A stretch of DNA of 40,263 nucleotides from Actinobacteria bacterium OV450 (GTDB lineage: Bacteria; Actinomycetota; Actinomycetes; Streptomycetales; Streptomycetaceae). Every line of letters begins with the position of its first letter. Within the stretch, counting starts at the first letter, position 1. Under the pieces are notes generated by a model. That model did no database searches. It was not told the origin of the DNA and saw nothing but the letters and a program-made list of their open reading frames with translations. Below are positions 24,810 through 31,723 of the stretch, one piece after another. The stretch is taken from contig LJCW01000349.1 in assembly GCA_001298555.1 (NCBI GenBank), positions 1-40,263 on the forward strand. The letters run 5' to 3'. Both the position numbers and the translations under genes were made by a program.

Positions 24810-25008
24810 GTCACGTCCGGCGGATGCGGCGACAGTCACGTCTGTCACCGACGGGGTGTGCAGTACTCACGAGTCACATGTCACGCGGCACCCGTCACGC
24901 GTCGTTGGGGACGGCCCACCCGCGGCACCGGTCACCCGTCAGGCGGCACCGGTACGGGCCACCCGCGCGGCACCGGTCACGGGCCACCTGCGCGGCACCG
25001 GTCACGGG
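24810..25008. repeat. Repeat-rich region upstream of ramC (GTCAC motifs and ~24-bp repeats)
   Basis: The pentamer GTCAC occurs nine times (24810, 24835, 24844, 24873, 24880, 24894, 24931, 24976, 25001), read as GTGAC toward ramC. The distal part also holds four or five imperfect repeats of about 24 bp with the core GCGGCACCGGTCAC (for example 24966-24980 and 24991-25005). The region ends at the VanZ stop. It is the only upstream DNA of the ram operon, so it is a candidate for activator binding. Confidence 0.6.
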
Positions 25009-25524
25009 TCAGGTGTCGCCCGGCTCCGCGGCCCGGCGCGTCCACCAGTGGCGGCGACGCGGGTGCACGGCCCGTCCGAGCCGGAGGCCGATCAGCAGGT
25101 ACCCGAGGAGCGCGCCGGCCGTGTTGAGGATGACGTCGTCGATGTCGAAGACGCGACCCGTGACCAGGGCGCCCTGGACGAGTTCGACCAGCGTCATCAG
25201 ACAGGCCGTCACGGCACCGACCCGCAACAGGCCCCGCGCCGGCGGCAGCAGGACCGGCAGGAGCACCCCGAACGGCAGCCCGAGCAGCAGGTTCCCGCCC
25301 AGCTGGCGCACCGCCTCGACCGTCGACGTCCCGTCCAGATAGGCCCTGATCGAAGCGCCCGGCCGGACGTTGCTGTGCACGAGCGCCGCCGACGCGGCGG
25401 ACGGTTCCAGCGTGAGCCGCGCCAGGACCACGCCGAACAGCACGGTTCCGGCGAAGGCGGTCACCATGGCGGACGCCCGGACCGCCGGGTGGGCCGGACG
25501 GTGTCCGCCCCGGGCGGCCGGCAC
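25009..25524 (-). CDS. VanZ-family membrane protein
   Basis: 171 residues from GTG 25524, preceded by GGAGG. An ATG at 25590 is possible but would lie only a few nt after the predicted transcription start. VanZ hallmarks are VRQLGGNLLLGLPFGVLLPVL, LVELVQGALVTGRVFDIDDVILNTAGALLGYLL and a basic, Trp-containing tail; there are about four membrane spans. The founding member gives low-level teicoplanin resistance, but most actinomycete VanZ-like proteins have no known role. It is divergent from the YihY gene, and its 3' end abuts the ramC regulatory region. Confidence 0.8.
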   Translation of the reverse strand: MPAARGGHRPAHPAVRASAMVTAFAGTVLFGVVLARLTLEPSAASAALVHSNVRPGASIRAYLDGTSTVEAVRQLGGNLLLGLPFGVLLPVLLPPARGLLRVGAVTACLMTLVELVQGALVTGRVFDIDDVILNTAGALLGYLLIGLRLGRAVHPRRRHWWTRRAAEPGDT

Positions 25525-25600
25525 ATCGCCTCCGCCCCTCCTGCGTTCCGTCCGTTTCTCCGTGCTCCGCCGTGCGCGCCTCCATGTCATGCGGTGGCGC

Positions 25601-25625
25601 TTACCCTGCGGGCCGCCCGGTACGC
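25601..25625 (-). promoter_or_regulatory. Candidate SigB-type promoter for the VanZ gene
   Basis: On the minus strand GCGT, a 15-nt spacer and GGGTAA fit GNNT-N14-16-GGGTA. The expected start of transcription, near 25594, favours the GTG at 25524 as the VanZ start. Confidence 0.35.
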
Positions 25626-25684
25626 GGGCCGCCGCCGCGGCCGCGGCCTGCATGCGGCCGGGCCCCGTCGGGCACGTGTGCAGC

Positions 25685-26572
25685 GTGACCGACATCCCCC
25701 GCACCGCCACGCACCGCAGCAGTCCGGCCGGCGCCGCCCTCGCGGCGCGCACCCGCGCCGAACTGCGGCGTACGGCCGTCCGCGTGTGGAGCGACAACCT
25801 CGCCGACCACGCGGCCGCGCTCACCTACTACGCCGTCCTGGCGCTGCTGCCCGCCCTCGTCATCGCGGTCTCCCTCGTGGGGCTGCTGGGCGGGGTGACC
25901 AGGGAGCGGCTGATCACCGAGCTCACCTCGTACGCTCCGCCGCAGTCCGCGCAGGTGCTGCGGGATGCGCTCGGCGGTCTCGCGGCGGAGCAGTCGTCGA
26001 TGTGGGCCCTGCTGATCAGCGGGGTGCTGAGCGCCCTGTGGTCGGCGTGCAGCTATCTGGCGGTGTTCCGCCGGGCCCTGCACGCGATGCACCGGGTGCC
26101 CGACCGGCGGCCCCCGCTGCGGGCGGCCCACACGCTGCTCGTGAACGCGGCGCTGCTGCTGGTCCTGCTCGTCGTCGCCGCGGCCGGACTGGTCCTGTCC
26201 GGGCCGCCGGCCCGGTGGCTGGCGCAGACCGTCGGCGGGGCCGGCCCGGACGCCGTCACGCTCCTGCGCTGGCCCGTCCTGCTCGCGGCCGTCACCCTCC
26301 TGGTGCTGGTCCTCTTCCGTACCGGACCGGCCCAGAGCCGGGGCACCCGCAGGGGCCTGCCCGGCGGCGTACTGGCGGCCCTGCTCTGGCTGGCCGCCTC
26401 GGCGCTCTTCACGCTCTACACGGGGCTGGACACCTACGGCCGGCTGTACGGCTCGCTGGCCGGCGTCATCGTCTTCCTCGTCTGGCTGTGGATCGCCAAC
26501 CTGGCGCTGCTCACGGGGGCCCAGTTCAACGCCGAACGAGCCCGGGGAGCGGCCGCCGGGCCGCCGCCCTGA
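25685..26572 (+). CDS. YihY/BrkB-family inner membrane protein
   Basis: About 295 residues. Hallmarks are DNLADHAAALTYYAVLALLPALV, SACSYLAVFRRALHAMHRVPDRRP and, near the end, GGVLAALLWLAASALFTLYT with DTYGRLYGSLAGVIVFLVWLWIANLALLTGAQFNAE. There are six predicted membrane helices. The family was once called RNase BN, wrongly; its actual function is unknown. GTG 25685 is chosen as the closest start before the conserved region; GTG 25676 is possible and no clear ribosome-binding site is seen. Convergent with the RsbW-like gene ending at 26601. Confidence 0.87.
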   Translation: MTDIPRTATHRSSPAGAALAARTRAELRRTAVRVWSDNLADHAAALTYYAVLALLPALVIAVSLVGLLGGVTRERLITELTSYAPPQSAQVLRDALGGLAAEQSSMWALLISGVLSALWSACSYLAVFRRALHAMHRVPDRRPPLRAAHTLLVNAALLLVLLVVAAAGLVLSGPPARWLAQTVGGAGPDAVTLLRWPVLLAAVTLLVLVLFRTGPAQSRGTRRGLPGGVLAALLWLAASALFTLYTGLDTYGRLYGSLAGVIVFLVWLWIANLALLTGAQFNAERARGAAAGPPP

Positions 26573-26600
26573 TCCTCGCCGCCCCGATCATCGCCGGCCG

Positions 26601-27095
26601 TCATCCCCGGTGGCCGTCCGAGGGGGGCCACCGGGGGTCCCGGCGCCCGCCACCGGCCAGCCGGGAGCCCTCGATCTCCGCCCAGACGCTCTTGCCGGCG
26701 CCGTGGGTGCAGGAGCCCCATCGGTCGGACAGCCGTTGCACGACGTGCAGGCCGTGGCCGCCGGGGACACCCGGTCGCCACCCGGCCAGGGGGCGCGGCG
26801 CCGAGGGTGCGCCGTCGAGGACGTCGATGCGCAGGGCCTGCCCGGCGGTCAGCACGAGCTCGTGGCAGCCGCCTGCGTGCAGGGCCGCATTGGACACCAG
26901 CTCGGACACGACGAGCAGGGCGTCCTCGGCGCTCTCGCTGCCGTCCCACCCCCAGTCGCGCAGGGTCCGGCGTGTGAAGTCGCGGCCCTTGCCGACCGCT
27001 CCCCGCACGCTGCGCAGGGAGAGGCGGCGGCGCTGTCCCGCGACCGGCCCTCCCGTACTCCGAGGGTTCTCGGTGGTTACTCCCGTCGTCTTCAC
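26601..27095 (-). CDS. RsbW-like ATP-binding protein (paralogue of the 12025 gene)
   Basis: 164 residues with a HATPase_c domain: LLVVSELVSNAALHAGG N-box and GVPGGHGLHVVQRLSDRWG lid. GTG 27095 is placed by comparison with the 12025 gene, whose leader is nearly the same (CGACGGTCGGAGTGAGG here); GTGAGG is the likely ribosome-binding site. The shared coding blocks and leader point to duplication. A short C-terminal extension (GGGRRDPRWPPSDGHRG) overlaps a strong hairpin. Divergent from a STAS gene at 27269, a probable partner. Likely anti-sigma kinase. Confidence 0.88.
   Translation of the reverse strand: MKTTGVTTENPRSTGGPVAGQRRRLSLRSVRGAVGKGRDFTRRTLRDWGWDGSESAEDALLVVSELVSNAALHAGGCHELVLTAGQALRIDVLDGAPSAPRPLAGWRPGVPGGHGLHVVQRLSDRWGSCTHGAGKSVWAEIEGSRLAGGGRRDPRWPPSDGHRG
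26605..26636. terminator. 11-bp perfect hairpin between convergent genes
   Basis: CCCCGGTGGCC (26605-26615) pairs with GGCCACCGGGG (26626-26636) around a 10-nt loop. It lies within the last codons of the RsbW-like gene and 33 bp after the YihY stop, and could end transcription from both sides. Confidence 0.6.
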
Positions 27096-27204
27096 TGTGT
27101 TCCTCACTCCGACCGTCGACGTTGCTTTCCCCGGACCCGCGTATGCCCGCCCCGACGGCCCGGACACCACGGGCCGGGCGGCTGGGCCGTGCCCGGGATC
27201 TCAG

Positions 27205-27229
27205 GGTTAGGCACCGTACGGAGGGGTAG
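27205..27229 (+). promoter_or_regulatory. Candidate SigB-type promoter for the 27269 STAS gene
   Basis: GGTT (27205-27208), a 15-nt spacer and GGGTAG (27224-27229) fit GNNT-N14-16-GGGTA. Transcription would begin near 27236, 33 nt before the ATG. Confidence 0.5.
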
Positions 27230-27268
27230 GCGTGGTACGCCCTGAACGTCCGAGGAAGGGAGGAGTCG

Positions 27269-27628
27269 ATGGCCACCCCGAGGGGAGAGCGTTTCGGCGT
27301 CGAGGTGGAGTCCCTTCCGGGGGCCACGGTGGTGACCCTGTCGGGGGAACTCGACCACGACACCGCGGGACCCCTGCGCGAGGCTCTGGGCACCCCGTTG
27401 CAGGCCGGCGGCGGCGAGCGTCTCCTGGTCGACCTGAGCCATCTGGACTTCTGCGACTCCACGGGGCTGAACGTGCTGCTGCACGGCCGTCTCGCCGTCA
27501 ACGAGTCCGGGGGCTCCCTTGAGCTGGTCGGAGTGCACCCGCCGGTGGAACGAATGTTCCACATCACCGGAGCCGACCAGCTCTTTCGATTCCATTCCGA
27601 CGTGGAAGCCGCCCTGGCGACACCTTGA
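27269..27628 (+). CDS. STAS-domain anti-sigma factor antagonist
   Basis: 119 residues, a compact RsbV-like STAS domain: ATVVTLSGELDHDTAGPLRE, LLVDLSHLDFCDSTGLNVLL with the phospho-acceptor in CDSTG, SLELVGVHPPVERMFHITGA and a C-terminal FHSDVEAAL helix. ATG follows GGAAGGGAGG. It is divergent from the RsbW-like gene at 27095 and was probably once followed by another RsbW-like gene, of which only the 3' end remains at 27655-27775. The candidate SigB-type promoter implies feedback control by the sigma factor. Confidence 0.92.
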   Translation: MATPRGERFGVEVESLPGATVVTLSGELDHDTAGPLREALGTPLQAGGGERLLVDLSHLDFCDSTGLNVLLHGRLAVNESGGSLELVGVHPPVERMFHITGADQLFRFHSDVEAALATP

Positions 27629-27654
27629 CTGCCGCAGCGGGCCCGGCCCGGCCC

Positions 27655-27775
27655 GGCGGACACGGGTGGCGCATTGTGGAGCGGCTCGGCCGGAACCGGG
27701 GCCGGACCGCGGGTGGCCGGAGACGGCGAGCGCGTGTGGACCGAGATCGACTCTCCGCCGGGCCGCCCCGGCTGA
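27655..27775 (+). pseudogene. 3' remnant of an RsbW-like HATPase gene
   Basis: After the STAS stop, one frame reads GGHGWRIVERLGRNRG-RTAGG. After a frame change the next reads VAGDGERVWTEIDSPPGRPG and stops at 27775. GGHGWRIVE and the GERVWTEID strand are the usual C-terminal segments of Streptomyces RsbW-like kinases. The N-box half is missing, so the gene is deleted and frameshifted. Confidence 0.7.
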
Positions 27776-27785
27776 ACACCGGAGA

Positions 27786-27826
27786 ACGGGGCGGGCGGGC
27801 CCGTGTTACGGACCCGCCCGCCCCGT
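27786..27826. terminator. 14-bp perfect hairpin
   Basis: ACGGGGCGGGCGGG (27786-27799) pairs with CCCGCCCGCCCCGT (27813-27826); an inner CCG/CGG can add three pairs. It lies between the RsbW remnant and the convergent DUF6131 gene and can serve both strands. Confidence 0.7.
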
Positions 27827-27844
27827 GTGCACCGCACGGTGCGG

Positions 27845-28000
27845 TCACCAGTAGTGGCGCCGACCGCCGACCGCGTGCCCGACCGAGCCCAGGACCCACA
27901 GCACCGCCCCGACCACCAGCAGGATGACCCCGATCGTCCACAGGAAGGAAAGTCCGGTCAGGAAACCGATGAGCAGGAGAATCAGTCCGACGAGAATCAT
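27845..28000 (-). CDS. DUF6131-like small membrane protein
   Basis: 51 residues: two hydrophobic helices, MILVGLILLLIGFLTG and FLWTIGVILLVVGAVLWVLG, then a short basic and aromatic tail GGRRHYW. ATG 28000 follows GAGGGAACAC, a good ribosome-binding site. Size, sequence and tail resemble the DUF6131 family of actinomycetes, which has no known function. A near-consensus SigB-type site lies about 70 nt upstream. The gene is convergent with the upstream STAS/remnant unit across a strong hairpin. Confidence 0.8.
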   Translation of the reverse strand: MILVGLILLLIGFLTGLSFLWTIGVILLVVGAVLWVLGSVGHAVGGRRHYW

Positions 28001-28067
28001 GTGTTCCCTCGTTCTCAGGTTGGGGACCGGCGGAACGGTTGGACCGCCGTGGCGCCTCGGACGGCGT

Positions 28068-28092
28068 GTACCCCCGAATCCCGTCCCCACCG
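28068..28092 (-). promoter_or_regulatory. Weak candidate SigB-type promoter for the DUF6131 gene
   Basis: On the minus strand CGGT, a 15-nt spacer and GGGTAC. The -10 is perfect; the -35 has C in place of the leading G. The leader would be about 60 nt. Confidence 0.3.
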
Positions 28093-28210
28093 GTGCGGCG
28101 GACCACTCGATGCGGGACGCCGACCGCGACCGCGCTGCGATGACGTCGGTCCGGCGGGCCGGCCCCCGCGGGTCGATCGCGATCAGCGGCCGGAGGGCGA
28201 GGATGGGTGC

Positions 28211-28633
28211 ATGACCGACACCTTCACGACACGGACGCTCGATGTGACGACGGGCTCCGAGGAGACCGTCCACGACCTGACCACGGCGTGTGCGGAGTTC
28301 CTGCGGGACACCGCCCGGGGCCGGGACGGGCTGCTCAACGTGTTCACCCCGCATGCGACGGCCGGGCTGGCCGTCATCGAGACGGGAGCCGGCAGCGACG
28401 GCGACCTGCTGGACGCGCTGCGCACGCTGCTGCCCGCCGACGACCGCTGGCGCCACCGGCACGGCTCCCCCGGCCACGGCCGCGACCACGTCCTGCCCGC
28501 CTTCGTACCGCCCCACGCCACCCTTCCCGTGGTGGCGGGCGAGCTGGCGCTGGGAACCTGGCAGTCGGTGGTTCTGGTGGACACCAACAGGGACAACCCC
28601 CGGCGCACCGTCCGGCTGTCCTTCCTGGGCTGA
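28211..28633 (+). CDS. YjbQ-family protein (secondary thiamine-phosphate synthase type)
   Basis: 140 residues of the UPF0047/YjbQ fold: TFTTRTLDVTTGSEETVHDL, GLLNVFTPHATAGLAVIETG, WRHRHGSPGHGRDHVLPAFV, PPHATLPVVAGELALGTWQS, VVLVDTNRDNPRRTVRLSFL. The conserved His and Glu residues of the family active site are present. Members complement thiamine-phosphate synthase mutants weakly; the true reaction is unclear. ATG 28211 follows an AGGATGGG. The gene stands alone and is convergent with the carboxylate-amine ligase, only 15 bp away. Confidence 0.92.
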   Translation: MTDTFTTRTLDVTTGSEETVHDLTTACAEFLRDTARGRDGLLNVFTPHATAGLAVIETGAGSDGDLLDALRTLLPADDRWRHRHGSPGHGRDHVLPAFVPPHATLPVVAGELALGTWQSVVLVDTNRDNPRRTVRLSFLG

Positions 28634-28648
28634 GTGGACCGGGGCGGG

Positions 28649-29797
28649 TCAGCGGGACCGGGCGGGCACGGCCGCGGCACCGGCGTCGTCCCCGAGGGTG
28701 CGGCGCGCGCACCGGAGCACCATCGCGGCCAGGTCGCCGCCCGTGCCGCGGAGCAGCTCACGCTGCACCCGGGCACCGTTGCCGTGGGCCTGCAGGCCCG
28801 CCAGGCCCTCTTTGACGAGGCCGGCGTCCCCGTTGTCCTCCAGGGCGTCCCGCACGTGGTCGTACAGGGCCCGGACCACGGCTTCGGCAGAGTCCTCGCG
28901 CAGGGTCGCCGGGTGGATCAACGGTCCGTCGAGCCCGGAACGGGCCGCTCGCCAGGCGGCGAGTCGCAGCAGGCTCGTGTCGGCGACGGGCGACGGCCGG
29001 CCCCCCCGCCAGTCCCGGGCCGCGGTGTCCACCAGGCCCCGTACCAGGGCGGCCAGCAGCACGGCGGTCGACGCGTCCAGGCAGACGTCCGCCACGCGGA
29101 TCTCCACCGTCGGATAGGACGCGGCCAGCCGCGCGTCGAAGTAGATCATCCCCTCGTCCCTGATGGCACCCGTGGCGACCATGGCCCGCACCCTCCGGTG
29201 GTAGCGCTCGGGTGATCCGAAGACGTCCACCGGACCCGCCGTGGGCCAGCGGCTCCAGACCCTGCTGCGGTAGCTCCCGTAGGTGGTGTCCTCGCCCTGC
29301 CAGAAGGGCGAATTCGCGCTCAGTGCGGTGAGGACCGACAGCCAGGGCCGGATCCGGTCGAGGACGGCCACGCCCTCCTCGTCGGAGTCCACCGCCACGT
29401 GGACGTGACAGCCGCAGGTCAGCTGTTCCTGGGCGGGCAGGCCGAACTGCCGGGCGATCCACCGGTACCGCTCGCCGACGCTCAGCGAGGGCTCCACCGG
29501 CAGCGGGCAGGTGGCCAGGGCCGCCACCAGGACACCGGCGGCCTCCGCATGCCGCGCGGCCTCGGCGCGCCACCGGCGGATCTCCTGGTGCAGTTCGTCC
29601 ATCCGGGTCAGCGGGCGGGTCGCACACTCGACCTGTTCCCTGTGCAGTTCGCTCTCCAGCGGGATCTCCCCGTCGGCGCCCGCCGCCCGGCCTCCGGACC
29701 GCAGGGCCGAGGCCAGCACCGCGCCGGCGGAGGCCGCCGGCTGCCCCGTCCGCGGATCGACCAGCAGCAGTTCTTCCTCGACGCCGACGCTGCGCAT
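28649..29797 (-). CDS. YbdK-type carboxylate-amine ligase (glutamate-cysteine ligase family 2)
   Basis: 382 residues of the GCS2 superfamily. Motifs are RSVGVEEELLLVDPRTGQP at the N-terminus, ESELHREQVECATRP, EQLTCGCHVHVAVDSDEEGV, ALSANSPFWQGEDTTYGSYR, YHRRVRAMVATGAIRDEGMI and TVEIRVADVCLDASTAVLLA. These supply the ATP and metal-binding Glu and His residues, so the enzyme should be active in ATP-dependent amide-bond formation with Glu-like substrates; YbdK has weak glutamate-cysteine ligase activity. ATG 29797 follows GAAAGGG. It is not next to thiol-biosynthesis genes, so its substrate is open. Confidence 0.92.
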   Translation of the reverse strand: MRSVGVEEELLLVDPRTGQPAASAGAVLASALRSGGRAAGADGEIPLESELHREQVECATRPLTRMDELHQEIRRWRAEAARHAEAAGVLVAALATCPLPVEPSLSVGERYRWIARQFGLPAQEQLTCGCHVHVAVDSDEEGVAVLDRIRPWLSVLTALSANSPFWQGEDTTYGSYRSRVWSRWPTAGPVDVFGSPERYHRRVRAMVATGAIRDEGMIYFDARLAASYPTVEIRVADVCLDASTAVLLAALVRGLVDTAARDWRGGRPSPVADTSLLRLAAWRAARSGLDGPLIHPATLREDSAEAVVRALYDHVRDALEDNGDAGLVKEGLAGLQAHGNGARVQRELLRGTGGDLAAMVLRCARRTLGDDAGAAAVPARSR

Positions 29798-29993
29798 ATG
29801 GGCCCTTTCGCTTGCTCTCCGTGCTGTTACCCCCGCCGTATGCCCGCTTGCGCACCGGCCACCCGCGGTCTCATCCGGATGCCCGACTGCTGCCGTCGGC
29901 GGCCGCGGCCCGGGCGCCCCCGCGGGAGCGGTGGACGACCTACGGGCGGGCCAGGTGGCCGAGCGGTGCGGTGAAGCTCGGCCCGCCGGCCCG

Positions 29994-30337
29994 TCAGCAG
30001 GCGCGGCCGGTTCGTGGGATCGTCGGGGGCACGGGAGCGTGCACCTCGCGCTGCCGCTCCACCCACCCCGCCGGCTCGATACCGGACGCGTGCGCCTGCC
30101 GGCCCAAGTCCTGGGAGTTGGCCGAGAAGGTGGGGTAGGTCGGCATCCGTCCCTGCCGCACCGACCGGGCCACCAGGTCCGCCGTGTGTGCGCCGGCGAA
30201 GGTGCCGCGGGCCGTCGGCGTGGTGAGCGCGTCGGCGCCGAACGTGTGGCCCGTACCGGGCGACGGGCGCGGTCGGGCACGTGCGGGATCCGGTCGGCCG
30301 TGGGTGGGTCGCGCACGAACGCGTGCGACACGGACAC
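29994..30337 (-). pseudogene. Unrecognised coding-like stretch, probably a frameshifted gene
   Basis: One minus-strand frame is open to 29994 and uses strongly GC3-rich codons (HTFGADALTTPTARGTFAG, VRQGRMPTYPTFSANSQDL, GRQAHASGIEPAGWVERQRE). Upstream of about 30260 the coding-like signal moves to another frame beginning MSVSHAFVRDPPTADRIPHV at 30337, so a frameshift may join the halves. I do not recognise a family. It occupies the 681-bp gap between the GCS2 gene and the DUF6213 gene, where nothing else is seen apart from the promoter at 30410. Confidence 0.35.
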
Positions 30338-30409
30338 TCGCCGCCGGTTGAATGCATCGAGAACGCGTCTTGGCCCGCTGTCGGAGAGGGATTCTCACCC
30401 GGCCTCGCC

Positions 30410-30434
30410 GGTTGAAGCCGCAACGACCGGGTAG
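30410..30434 (+). promoter_or_regulatory. Candidate SigB-type promoter for the DUF6213 gene
   Basis: GGTT (30410-30413), a 15-nt spacer and GGGTAG (30429-30434) fit GNNT-N14-16-GGGTA. The leader to the ATG at 30479 would be about 38 nt. It may drive the DksA-like gene as well. Confidence 0.5.
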
Positions 30435-30478
30435 CCCTTCCAGGGGGCGACCCGCCCGTAAAAGAGGAGGAGCGGTCC

Positions 30479-30718
30479 ATGCATTCGTTCGCGCTGCCGC
30501 TGATCCCCACGGAGGAGGGCGGGCTGCTCATCCCGGCCGAACAGGTGACGGCCCTCCTGCGGGGAGTGGCCGATGACTGGGCGGCCGCGGTGGAGGAGGG
30601 CTCCCCCGAGGCCGACGCCGAGACGGTCCGGGCCATGACCGAGGCCCTCACCCAGCTCGCCGACCAGATCGACGCGGAGTGCATCGCCTGCGCGTCGCGG
30701 CCGGACCAGGGGCCCTGA
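30479..30718 (+). CDS. DUF6213-like small protein
   Basis: 79 residues, acidic and mostly helical: FALPLIPTEEGGLLIPAEQV, TALLRGVADDWAAAVEEG, then ADQIDAECIACASR at the end. It resembles the Streptomyces family DUF6213, for which no function is known. ATG follows AGAGGAGGAG. The DksA/TraR-like gene starts 9 bp after its stop, so they form an operon, probably under the upstream candidate SigB-type promoter. The two Cys near the end (CIAC) are a possible metal or redox pair, but that is speculative. Confidence 0.8.
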   Translation: MHSFALPLIPTEEGGLLIPAEQVTALLRGVADDWAAAVEEGSPEADAETVRAMTEALTQLADQIDAECIACASRPDQGP

Positions 30719-30727
30719 GGCGCGCAG

Positions 30728-31129
30728 GTGAGCGGCGTTCCGGCGTCCGGCGGGTCCTCGTCCGCGCGCGAGCGGCTGGAGGCCTCGCGCGCCTCCACGA
30801 CCGCGCAGATCGCGGCCCTTAAGCGCGATTTCGACGGCATCGTCGAGGCGAACGCCCTGGTGGCGGTCGACGACGAGCACGATCCGGAAGGGTCGAGCAC
30901 CGCGTTCGAGCGGGCCCACGTCGCGGCCCTGCTGGGGCGGGCGGCCGAGCGCCTGGAGGAGCTCGACCGGGCTGTGGACCGCCTGGAGCGCGGCGCGTAC
31001 GGGTGGTGCGAGGGCTGCGGTGAACGCATTGCACCGGCCCGCCTGGAGGTACGGCCCGAAGCGACGACGTGCGTGCGCTGCGCCGACGCCGGCGCAGGCC
31101 GCCGTCACGGCCCCGGGGGCACGCGGTAG
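30728..31129 (+). CDS. DksA/TraR-family zinc-finger protein
   Basis: 133 residues. The N-terminal part is helical (SARERLEASRASTTAQIAAL, DGIVEANALVAVDDEHDPEG, FERAHVAALLGRAAERLEEL), as in the coiled coil that enters the RNA polymerase secondary channel in DksA. The C-terminal C4 zinc finger has CEGC and, 19 residues on, CVRC. GTG 30728 is preceded by GAGG. DksA-type proteins alter transcription initiation with or without ppGpp. It lies in one operon with the DUF6213-like gene. Confidence 0.9.
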   Translation: MSGVPASGGSSSARERLEASRASTTAQIAALKRDFDGIVEANALVAVDDEHDPEGSSTAFERAHVAALLGRAAERLEELDRAVDRLERGAYGWCEGCGERIAPARLEVRPEATTCVRCADAGAGRRHGPGGTR

Positions 31130-31329
31130 CCATCGGCAACCGGTCGCCCTCCGACGGCTTTCGCAGCCTCCAGGAGCAGCTTTCGGACATCCGCGCGCCG
31201 ATGTCGTGCGCAGGGGCGCAGGAGCGGATTTCGGGGGCACACGAGAGGGTGCCCATCCCGGGCGACACCGGGCGCCACCGGACGGCCGGACCGGCCGGCC
31301 GCAGGCGGCGCCCCCAAGGAGGTTTCGCG

Positions 31330-31596
31330 ATGCTGATCACCGTCACCCGTACCGGCGGGTTCGCGGGCAGGGAACGGACCGCTTCCCTCGACACGGAGTA
31401 CCGCAGCGACGGCGCCGAACTGGAGCGGCTGGCCGAGCGGGCCCTGAGCGGCGAGTGCCCCGCGGACCGGGAACCCGTGCCGGACGGCTTCCAGTACGTC
31501 GTTCATGTCGACGGCAAGCTCGTGGAGTTACGGGATCCGTACCTCACCGACGATCAGCGGCGGCTGATCACCGCCGTCCTGGGCGAGGGCGCCTGA
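31330..31596 (+). CDS. Emfourin-like protease inhibitor family protein
   Basis: 88 residues: MLITVTRTGGFAGRERTASL, ELERLAERALSG, VPDGFQYVVHVDG and LTDDQRRLITAVLGEG. This pattern, starting with an I-x-V-x-R-x-GGFAG strand, is that of the protealysin-inhibitor emfourin family, small proteins that block thermolysin-like metalloproteases. ATG follows AAGGAGG at 7 nt, the best ribosome-binding site in this stretch. No M4 protease gene is present in the window, so its target is not local. The 200-bp gap from the DksA-like gene shows no SigB-type promoter. Confidence 0.82.
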   Translation: MLITVTRTGGFAGRERTASLDTEYRSDGAELERLAERALSGECPADREPVPDGFQYVVHVDGKLVELRDPYLTDDQRRLITAVLGEGA

Positions 31597-31648
31597 CCGT
31601 CGCGCCCACCCCGCCGTGACCCGCCGTAGGGGCCGGGCTCCGCGGGAT

Positions 31649-31680
31649 GCCGTACCGGGCCCGGGCGGGCCCGGTACGGC
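31649..31680. terminator. 14-bp perfect hairpin with 4-nt loop
   Basis: GCCGTACCGGGCCC (31649-31662) pairs fully with GGGCCCGGTACGGC (31667-31680) around GGGC. It lies between the convergent emfourin-like and DUF5133 genes and is one of the strongest hairpins in the window. Confidence 0.75.
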
Positions 31681-31691
31681 GCCGACACCGA

Positions 31692-31713
31692 GGGCCCCGG
31701 TGCGCCGGGGCCC
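31692..31713. terminator. Second hairpin between the same convergent genes
   Basis: GGGCCCCGG (31692-31700) pairs with CCGGGGCCC (31705-31713) around TGCG. It sits 11 bp from the 14-bp hairpin and just after the DUF5133 stop codon on that gene's strand, so each convergent gene meets a hairpin first. Confidence 0.65.
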
Positions 31714-31723
31714 GGCCGGGCCT

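Noticed and set aside
24886..25008. CRISPR-like repeats upstream of ramC
   Set aside because: Repeat copies are imperfect and nearly contiguous, without unique spacers of constant length, and no cas genes are present.
29950..30025. tRNA-like start (GGCCAGGTGGCCGAGCGGT) and a GGTTCG further on
   Set aside because: No acceptor stem, anticodon arm or proper T-arm can be folded from the segment.
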